The notes under the pieces are model-generated. The model ran no database searches, was not told the origin of the DNA, and worked only from the letters and a program-made list of their open reading frames with translations. From contig NZ_PJCF01000002.1 of assembly GCF_002835935.1 (NCBI RefSeq), positions 1-64,000 on the forward strand: 64,000 bases of DNA, written 5' to 3'. A program made the position numbers and the translations under genes. Every line of letters starts with the position of its first letter. Position 1 is the stretch's first letter. Shown one piece after another: positions 58,259 to 64,000 of this stretch. The stretch is from Paraglaciecola sp. MB-3u-78 (GTDB lineage: Bacteria > Pseudomonadota > Gammaproteobacteria > Enterobacterales > Alteromonadaceae).

Positions 58259-59194
58259 ATGAAACCATTCGTTACTGCTGCCGCATTTATTCTTATGCTT
58301 TTTCATGCTTGTGTAAGCGCCACAACGAGCGTGCTATTTATTGGGAATAGTTTTACATATGGCTACGGCTCTGCCGCCAAGTTCTATGCGGCAGACTCGG
58401 TAACCGATCTAAACAATGAGGGTATCGGTGGCGTACCTGCTCTTTTTAAGTCTTTCACTGAACAAGCGGGTCTTGATTATGATGTTTACCTCGAAACGAG
58501 GAGCGGCAGTGCACTCGACTTTCATTTAGAAAACAAGCTGGCTGTCATTGGCACTCAACCATGGGACCAGGTCGTGATGCATGGCTTTAGTACTTTGGAT
58601 AGCAACAAACCAGGTGACCCGGCTCTGCTTGTTGAGACCACAGTGAAAATGTCAACATTTTTGCAGAAGCTGAATCCAAACGTAGAAGTATTCCTTACCG
58701 CAACCTGGTCCCGTGCAGATTTGGTTTATCAGGCTGACCGTCATTGGTCAGGCACACCTATAGAAAAAATGGCGTTAGACGTGCGCGCTGGATACGACAA
58801 AGCAGCAGCAGCCGCTCCCTCCGTTAAAGCCGTAAATGGTGTGGGTGAGGCATGGTCTCGCGCAATGGCACTAGGCATTGCCGATACTAATCCGTACGAC
58901 GGTATCGAATTTGGAAAAGTTAGTCTGTGGTCTTGGGATTATTACCATGCCAGCGCCTATGGTTACTATCTTCAGGCTTTGGTGGTATTTGGTAATTTAA
59001 CCGGGATGGATCCTCGTTCACTGGGTGACAATGAATGCTCTGGTTTCGAGCTTGGCATGTCACGCCATGAAGTCAACATGCTACAACAGGCTGCCTTTGA
59101 GCAGCTCGAGAGCGAGAATAAGGTGAAAGCTGCGCCGTTAATATTACCGAAATCGGTTTATCCAAAACATTGTGGCTTAAGTCAACCAGAATGA
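58259..59194 (+). CDS. Secreted SGNH/GDSL-type hydrolase-like protein
   Basis: I choose the ATG at 58259 (MKPFVTAAAF), which begins a standard signal peptide (about 1-22, ending VSA); an upstream in-frame ATG at 58202 would put 19 hydrophilic residues before it. The mature protein starts with VLFIGNSFTYGYG, a block I-like GNSxT motif seen in DUF4886-type SGNH proteins. Late in the protein YYHASAYGYYL could supply the catalytic Asp/His block (D-Y-Y-H). The substrate is unknown; esters of polysaccharides are typical. There is one C-terminal Cys pair (C260, C307 region). It stands alone. Confidence 0.75.
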   Translation: MKPFVTAAAFILMLFHACVSATTSVLFIGNSFTYGYGSAAKFYAADSVTDLNNEGIGGVPALFKSFTEQAGLDYDVYLETRSGSALDFHLENKLAVIGTQPWDQVVMHGFSTLDSNKPGDPALLVETTVKMSTFLQKLNPNVEVFLTATWSRADLVYQADRHWSGTPIEKMALDVRAGYDKAAAAAPSVKAVNGVGEAWSRAMALGIADTNPYDGIEFGKVSLWSWDYYHASAYGYYLQALVVFGNLTGMDPRSLGDNECSGFELGMSRHEVNMLQQAAFEQLESENKVKAAPLILPKSVYPKHCGLSQPE

Positions 59195-59553
59195 CGGCAA
59201 TACCCATTTTAATGTAATCCGCAGATACAACAAAATTTAGTCCAGTAATTCTAAATAATCTTTGTTAAACATTTCATTTACGGTCACCAAATTTATTTAT
59301 CGACATGAAACAACTGTGTATTTGTTTTAAAGGTATTGCAATCGCATGTTGAAATTAAACACATCATCCTTGTATCAGCTATGCTCAGATGCACTGTGGT
59401 GTTGTGGGTAATAAAACATCATCTAATCACAACATCATTGTGGACGAATTTATGTCACTTATTCATAGCGTATTCTATTGGGATAAATAGACTATAAATG
59501 TCACCACAACCGTTCAAAAAAATCTAAGTGTAATGTTATACCCATCGGTGTTA
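59195..59553. other. Gene-free DNA before the IS66 element
   Basis: I see no gene or clear hairpin. This DNA and 62043-62141 were contiguous before the IS66 insertion. Confidence 0.45.
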
Positions 59554-59646
59554 GAGATATCGTAAGCGCTTAATAAACCTACGTCCTTATTCCGACGGGC
59601 AATCTGCTGCATAATTTCCTCATTACAAACGTATGAGGAAAACAAA

Positions 59647-59970
59647 GTGACCGCAACATCAAATTTAAAGCAGGAAGCTCCGCTGTGGCGTGAGCATGTG
59701 ACTCAGTGGCGTGACTCAGGTTTAACCCAAGCTGCCTATTGTCGAGATCACGACCTGTGTCCACACAACTTCAGCTACCACAAACGCAAATACTCAACCG
59801 CACTGGTACCCATTAACCACAAACCCTCCGGTTTTGTCAGTGTGCAGCGATTACCTGAGCCGCAACATCATGATCCACTCTCATTGCACTTTACCAATGG
59901 TGTTCGTCTGATAGGTATCACGGCAAGTAACGTGTCAGTGGTTAAACAATTAGCCGAGTTGTTGTCGTGA
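59647..59970 (+). CDS. tnpA: IS66 accessory protein TnpA
   Basis: 107 residues. The N-terminal half is a helix-turn-helix-like WREHVTQWRDSGLTQAAYCRDHDLCP, typical of IS66 Orf1 proteins that assist transposition. The start is GTG. It overlaps tnpB by four bases (GTGA). Confidence 0.88.
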   Translation: MTATSNLKQEAPLWREHVTQWRDSGLTQAAYCRDHDLCPHNFSYHKRKYSTALVPINHKPSGFVSVQRLPEPQHHDPLSLHFTNGVRLIGITASNVSVVKQLAELLS

Positions 59971-60332
59971 GCAAAGTGATGCGTCCAGGTGTGGAGCTCA
60001 CTCAGGTTTTTCTTTACCAACAGCCGATTGATTTTCGCAAGGCACACTTGGGATTATCTGCCATCATTGAATGTGAGTTGGGGCACGACCCCTTTGCCGG
60101 TCACCTTTATGCATTCACCAATAAACGGCGTAATAAAATCAAGTGTCTGTTCTGGGAAGATAATGGTTTTGTGTTGTATTACAAAAGCCTGTCAGAGGAA
60201 AAGTTCAAGTGGCCAAAGCGTGATGATAAGGTGATAACACTGACCGGGCAGCAAATTAATTGGCTGCTTGATGGCTATGATATCAGTGCCATGAAAGGTC
60301 ATAAAAAGTTGCATTATGAGGCCGTTTTTTAA
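59967..60332 (+). CDS. tnpB: IS66 accessory protein TnpB
   Basis: 121 residues with the IS66 Orf2 pattern: VFLYQQPIDFRKAHLGLSAI, FTNKRRNKIKCLFWEDNGF and YKSLSEEKFKWP. Its biochemical role is unknown but it is needed for IS66 transposition. GTG start, translationally coupled to tnpA. Confidence 0.92.
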   Translation: MSKVMRPGVELTQVFLYQQPIDFRKAHLGLSAIIECELGHDPFAGHLYAFTNKRRNKIKCLFWEDNGFVLYYKSLSEEKFKWPKRDDKVITLTGQQINWLLDGYDISAMKGHKKLHYEAVF

Positions 60333-60367
60333 GGTAATCAATGCGCTAATTTGGTATACTTTACGGC

Positions 60368-61960
60368 ATGAAATTAGCGCCGCAAGACACTGAAAATAAA
60401 GCAAAATTACATCTGGATGCGATGAGCCAGATGACCGCATTGCTGTCTGAAAAAGACGATGTCATCGAACAGAAAACGGATGTCATTGCCGAGCAAAAGA
60501 AACGAATAGCGATGCTTGAAGAGTACTTGCGGTTGGCCAACTCAAAACGTTTTGGCGCCAGCTCTGAGCAAACACCACCACAGCAAGGTCACCTGTTTAA
60601 TGAAGTAGAAGCGGTGGCTGAGCCTGAGCCTGTCGACTCACCTTTACCTACAGGCAACGAGCCAAAGGCCAAAACCGGTCGCAAGCCACTGTCCGACAAA
60701 TTGCCCCGCCTTCAGGTGTTCGCTTATTTGAGTGATGAAGAAAAAGTGGGTGCCATTGACACCTTCTTTGTCAAAGTCAGGGAAGAGCTGGATATCATTC
60801 CCGCTCAGGTACGTGTATTGGAATACATGCAGGAAAAAGCGACCTTCAAAACACAAGATGATGGCCGCACGGTGAAAGCCGCCCAGCTTATCAAACATCC
60901 TGTCCCCAAGGCCATGGGGAGCGTCAACCTGATGACCTATATCATTATTTCAAAATACGCCGATGGCATGCCGCTTTATCGACTTGAAAACATCATCAAA
61001 CGTTATGGCGGTGAAATATCAAGGGCCACACTGGCCAACTGGGTGATTGCCCTGTCGAAACAAGCCCAACCTTTAATTAACCTACTCAGGGAGCATCAAC
61101 ATTCGGGCCCACTGATTTGTGCGGATGAAACCCGCATTCAAGTATTGAAAGAGCCAGATCGTTCGCCCACTTCACATAAATGGATGTGGGTAACCCTGGG
61201 CGGGTTACCGCAGCAACGAAGTGTCTTGTTTGAATACGATCCCTCCCGTGGCAGGGAGGTACCCTTGCGCCTGCTTGATGGGTTTACCCATGGCTACCTG
61301 CAAACCGATGGCTGTGCCAGTTATAACGAGGTATGCAGACAAAATCAGTTAATCTCGGTGGGTTGCTGGGATCATGCACGACGAAAATTCCGTGAAGCCA
61401 AAGATGGGCAACCCAGGGCAATGAAAGGCAAGGTAACCAAAGCGGATATGGCACTGAGCCTTATCAATAAGTTGTACGTGGTAGAGCGTCAAATCAAATT
61501 GCTAAGCGCGGATGAAATTTATCAGGCCAGGCAACAAAGAAGTGTGCCCATACTCAGCGAGCTGAAAACATGGCTGGAGCTCAATCGCCCCAGAGTCGAC
61601 AAAGGAGGATTGACGGGCAAGGCGATGACCTATTTACATAATCAGTGGGAAAAGCTAATGGTTTACAGTACGGATGGTCGGCTGAGGCTCAGCAATATTC
61701 TGGCTGAAAATGCCATTCGTCCCTTTGCTGTTGGTAGGCGCGCCTGGTTATTTGCCGATACCCCAGCAGGCGCTAATGCCAGTGCAATCCATTATAGCCT
61801 GATTGAGTCAGCCAAAATTCATGAGCTTGAACCTTACGCTTATCTCAATGCCGTGTTCAAGGCGTTACCCTATGCTGACACGGTTGAAAAGATCGAAGAC
61901 CTCCTGCCATGGAATTTCAAAAATTCAAAACCCAGTTGGCTACCCCCGCACGTTCAATAG
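60368..61960 (+). CDS. tnpC: IS66 transposase TnpC
   Basis: A DDE transposase of 530 residues. The N-terminal coiled coil (about 20-60) is followed by the LANSKRFGASSEQ segment. A central DDE domain has the first Asp in ICADETRIQV, the second in LQTDGCASYN, and CWDHARRKFREA. A C-terminal LAENAIRPFAVGRRAWLF carries the Glu. Full length, no frame damage. Confidence 0.94.
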   Translation: MKLAPQDTENKAKLHLDAMSQMTALLSEKDDVIEQKTDVIAEQKKRIAMLEEYLRLANSKRFGASSEQTPPQQGHLFNEVEAVAEPEPVDSPLPTGNEPKAKTGRKPLSDKLPRLQVFAYLSDEEKVGAIDTFFVKVREELDIIPAQVRVLEYMQEKATFKTQDDGRTVKAAQLIKHPVPKAMGSVNLMTYIIISKYADGMPLYRLENIIKRYGGEISRATLANWVIALSKQAQPLINLLREHQHSGPLICADETRIQVLKEPDRSPTSHKWMWVTLGGLPQQRSVLFEYDPSRGREVPLRLLDGFTHGYLQTDGCASYNEVCRQNQLISVGCWDHARRKFREAKDGQPRAMKGKVTKADMALSLINKLYVVERQIKLLSADEIYQARQQRSVPILSELKTWLELNRPRVDKGGLTGKAMTYLHNQWEKLMVYSTDGRLRLSNILAENAIRPFAVGRRAWLFADTPAGANASAIHYSLIESAKIHELEPYAYLNAVFKALPYADTVEKIEDLLPWNFKNSKPSWLPPHVQ

Positions 61961-62034
61961 CGCTTACTGTGAACTGTTAGATTATGACAAGGATATTTAT
62001 ACTTGGAAAGTACGTCGGTTTATTAAGCGCTTAC

Positions 62035-62141
62035 GAGATATCTCACTAGTCCATGAAATTTCAAGCGGTTGTATTTTAGACACCTACAATACAGGGAAAT
62101 TTGAGCGAGTGGAAAGACTTCATATTGAAGATTTTAAGTAG
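62035..62141 (+). pseudogene. Gene fragment cut off by IS66
   Basis: Just right of the IS the plus strand is open for about 34 codons (RDISLVHEISSGCILDTYNT then GKFERVERLHIEDFK) to a stop at 62139-62141. It reads like the C-terminus of a protein, but no matching start is found left of the element. I do not recognise the family. Confidence 0.4.
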
Positions 62142-62350
62142 TAATAATTGGTATATTAGTAAGTACTGAATGGCAAATACATAAAATATAACCAATAAGG
62201 TTGATTGCAGGATTTATCATGGGGTCCTGGTATTTTCATCGGAAATTATTCGCTATAAGTCGCCTTAGCTAATTGCAAATAGTATTGAGCCATAATATGT
62301 TATTCAACGTAAACATTTTGAATTCTAATTTAAGTCGAGGTACATGATTT

Positions 62351-62527
62351 ATGAGTAAACCAATGAAACTATTTACTACACTGGGTCTGTTTGCGGGGAT
62401 TGCAATTATTGTATATATTGCGGGCGAATTAGCTTTATCTGACTCCCCTCTAATTGCACTGGTGCCGGTTGGATTGTTGCTGTTGATTATCATACTTTAT
62501 ATTCGGGTAAAGGATAAAAAAAATTGA
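62351..62527 (+). CDS. Small membrane protein, 58 residues
   Basis: ATG at 62351, stop at 62525-62527. The translation begins MSKPMKLFTTLGLFAG and has two hydrophobic helices (about 7-24 and 33-51) separated by GELALSDSP, then a basic tail IRVKDKKN. GAGG lies about 12 bases upstream. A perfect terminator palindrome starts at its stop codon, which supports a real gene. No family is recognised. Confidence 0.6.
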   Translation: MSKPMKLFTTLGLFAGIAIIVYIAGELALSDSPLIALVPVGLLLLIIILYIRVKDKKN

Positions 62528-62548
62528 GGACTTAAGTCCTCAATTTTT
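62519..62548. terminator. Bidirectional terminator
   Basis: Perfect palindrome TTGAGGACTTAAGTCCTCAA flanked by an A-run on the left and a T-run on the right. It ends the 58-residue gene on the plus strand and could also end a small minus-strand gene at 62572-62694. Confidence 0.85.
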
Positions 62549-62571
62549 AAATTTTTATACTAATAAACGGG

Positions 62572-62694
62572 TTATAGTATAGTTCTATTAACTCGGCTAG
62601 ACCCCATCTGGGTACTGCTACGTTGATGTACATTCACATAATCTATGTGCTGTTCTAGTGTTTGAACGCTTTTTTTAACCGCTATAAAAAGCAT
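62572..62694 (-). CDS. Possible very small protein, 40 residues
   Basis: Minus-strand ATG at 62694 opens a frame that begins MLFIAVKKSVQTLEQHIDYV and ends VNRTIL at a stop 24 bases before the bidirectional terminator. The middle is amphipathic and Ser/Gln-rich. The ribosome binding site is weak. The convergent arrangement around a two-sided terminator is the main support; it may also be the end of a decayed gene. Confidence 0.3.
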   Translation of the reverse strand: MLFIAVKKSVQTLEQHIDYVNVHQRSSTQMGSSRVNRTIL

Positions 62695-62982
62695 TAAACA
62701 TCAACTTAGGTAATATTTATTACGTTTAAATCCACAACAAACTCTTTTTGATTTTTCCCATTGAATATATTTCCATCCATTACGACTGAGTAGAAGCTCA
62801 TCCTCCTCAGAATAAAAATATCAGCACGCAAAACGTTGTTATTACTCAGAAATTCAAATATCAAATCATGTAAAATATTTGTAAAAAAAGTGAACCCTCT
62901 AGTAATTTCAAGAGTACCTGTTTTGCTACTAATGTATTAATCAAGTAGAAATATAATTTTAATCCACAAAAAGAGAAATTAC
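62695..62982. other. Upstream region of proteorhodopsin
   Basis: No gene is seen. AT-rich; it presumably holds the proteorhodopsin promoter. AAAAGAGAAATT precedes the ATG at 62983 as a usable ribosome binding site. Confidence 0.4.
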
Positions 62983-63803
62983 ATGATGACTAATAACATC
63001 TTTGATAAAGGTAAAGGTTTTTCGTTAAGTCTTGCTAGCTTTAAAGTGAAAACGGTTCTGACCTTATTGTTCTTATTCTTGCTACCTACCTTTGCACATG
63101 CCGCAGCGAATCTTGCATCCGACGATTTGTTGGTATTTCGTTCTGGCTAATATCTATGGCGCTAATGGCGTCCACAGTCTTTTTCCTTTGGGAAACGCAA
63201 GGGGTAACAGCCAAATGGAAAACATCGCTGGTTGTATCGGCGTTAGTGACTTTTATTGCCGCGGTCCACTATTTTTATATGCGTGATGTGTGGGTTGCTA
63301 CGCAATCAACACCCACAGTATATCGATACATAGATTGGTTATTGACAGTTCCATTATTAATGATTGAATTTTATCTCATTTTACGTGCTATCGGTGTTGC
63401 GTCTGCAGGGATTTTCTGGCGCTTATTAATAGGTACGTTAGTAATGCTGATACCAGGTTACATGGCTGAAGCGGGTTACTTAAACATTACGGTAGGATTT
63501 GTCATTGGTATGGCGGGTTGGTTCTACATCCTCTACGAAATATTTCTTGGAGAAGCGGGTAAAGCAGCCGAAGCAACCGCAAGTGAGGCAGTAAAGTATG
63601 CATACAAAGCGATGCGTTGGATTGTAACTGTAGGCTGGGCAATTTATCCAATTGGTTATGTCCTTGGCTATATGACAGGAACTGCCGACCAAGAAACTCT
63701 GAATATCGTATATAATTTAGCTGACTTGGTTAACAAAATCGCGTTTGGATTACTGATTTGGTACGCTGCAACTAGCGAAAGCCAAGCGTTAACAGAAAAA
63801 TAA
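62983..63803 (+). pseudogene. Proteorhodopsin, broken by a one-base deletion
   Basis: A light-driven proton pump (retinal protein). From the ATG at 62983 the frame encodes an N-terminal leader-like segment (LTLLFLFLLPTFAHAAA) and NLASDD, then runs into a stop after 15 bases of wrong frame. One frame over, from about 63128, it continues as VGISFWLISMALMAS through all seven helices to 63803. Restoring one T in the GATTT run joins them exactly as in intact homologues. The pump residues are kept: His in VHYFYMRDVW, Asp and Glu of YIDWLLTVPLLMIEFYLIL (proton acceptor and donor), and the retinal Lys in LVNKIAFG. Leu at the spectral-tuning site (TVPLL) predicts green absorption. It may be a real pseudogene or a homopolymer sequencing error; translation from the internal ATG would lack helix A. 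Confidence 0.88.
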
Positions 63804-63895
63804 ACTCGAATAATTACCTATAATAATTATTGTACTTGTGGGTTTGCAATTTCGTTAAGAGGTTGCAAACTCAATTACACATACGAGTAATATTT

Positions 63896-64000
63896 ATGAT
63901 TCAAACCGAAGTAAATATGCAATGCCAATCTTCATTCTTATTGAAGCAGTGTGAAGAAGACATGCTTTTTCGATTAAAAGGCAATGAACCTTCATGTTTT
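63896..64000 (+). CDS. Partial gene running off the window
   Basis: An ATG at 63896 opens a frame of 35 codons to the window end (MIQTEVNMQCQSSFLLKQCE...). It is preceded by ACGAGTAA, a poor ribosome binding site. Its position right after proteorhodopsin suggests a retinal/carotenoid synthesis gene, but the visible residues do not identify it. Confidence 0.45.
   Translation, partial: MIQTEVNMQCQSSFLLKQCEEDMLFRLKGNEPSCF

Larger units (their letters stand above)
59562..62034 (+). mobile_element. IS66-family insertion sequence, intact
   Basis: A 2473-bp element with inverted ends GTAAGCGCTTAATAAACC (left) and its complement (right). It is flanked by the 8-bp direct repeat GAGATATC (59554-59561 and 62035-62042), the known duplication length for IS66. 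It carries the three-gene set tnpA, tnpB and tnpC, all intact, so it is probably mobile. Confidence 0.93.

Noticed and set aside
63841-63880. Terminator after proteorhodopsin
   Set aside because: GTTTGCAA/TTGCAAAC arms are present but there is no T-run, so termination is doubtful.

Overview
The window looks like chromosomal DNA of a marine, aerobic, probably cold-adapted gammaproteobacterium of the Alteromonadales (Glaciecola/Paraglaciecola-like). The basis is the combination of a green-type proteorhodopsin, large Reg_prop and 7TMR-DISM hybrid sensor kinases, a PEP-CTERM protein, ISAs1, IS4 and IS66 elements, a group II intron and the moderately AT-rich base composition. This placement is inference; no rRNA or tRNA gene was found.

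Region 1 (1-16.2 kb) is an envelope-modification region damaged by mobile DNA. The left edge carries the last 18 bases of a tmRNA gene with no tmRNA body, followed by a terminator: the scar of an ssrA-targeted genomic island lying to the left. Then come an EptA-like phosphoethanolamine transferase; an ArnT-type lipid A sugar transferase gene cut by two tandem identical ISAs1 copies; a TVP38/DedA-type membrane protein gene cut by an IS4-type element; a family 2 glycosyltransferase; a transposase remnant carrying a group II intron; and an LtaS/OpgB-type phosphoglycerol transferase. Three transcription units here (eptA, the glycosyltransferase operon, the LtaS-like gene) each have a CTTAA-type direct repeat with 11-bp periodicity exactly 10 bp upstream of a -10 hexamer. 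That is the layout of a PmrA/BasR regulon. A 0.69-kb direct repeat, including a broken copy of the glycosyltransferase 5' end, flanks the intron/LtaS segment.

Region 2 (16.2-27.8 kb) is accessory: a hypothetical protein, a globin truncated before its proximal-histidine helix, repeated intergenic DNA, a secreted Ala/Lys/Glu repeat protein with a PEP-CTERM tail, an ABC ATPase/permease pair, copA-cueR with a clear CueR promoter, a leaderless M6 metalloprotease with two P domains, and a frameshifted DUF4157 (eCIS core) remnant.

Region 3 (27.8-33.4 kb) is a minus-strand lipid/acyl-CoA set: GST, iron-type alcohol dehydrogenase, hotdog thioesterase, alpha/beta hydrolase and acyl-CoA dehydrogenase. 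Region 4 (33.8-43.1 kb) is a three-gene signalling operon: a Reg_prop hybrid kinase with an Hpt domain, a REC-GGDEF-EAL regulator, and a sigma-54 activator that carries a degenerate GGDEF-like domain.

Region 5 (43.3-51.6 kb) has a secreted subtilase ending in eleven WEEAFM repeats, a fumarase/aspartase remnant, acnA convergent with a long-form isocitrate dehydrogenase, a LysR remnant and a methyltransferase. Region 6 (51.8-58.1 kb) has a hybrid kinase, a fatty acid hydroxylase-type enzyme divergent from a Crp/Fnr regulator, and an SDR/MaoC pair preceded by a decayed acyl-CoA ligase. Region 7 (58.2-64 kb) has a secreted SGNH-type protein, an intact IS66 element with an 8-bp target duplication, one or two very small genes, a proteorhodopsin broken by a one-base deletion, and the start of a gene running off the end. 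The window shows many inactivating events in accessory genes beside intact core metabolism.
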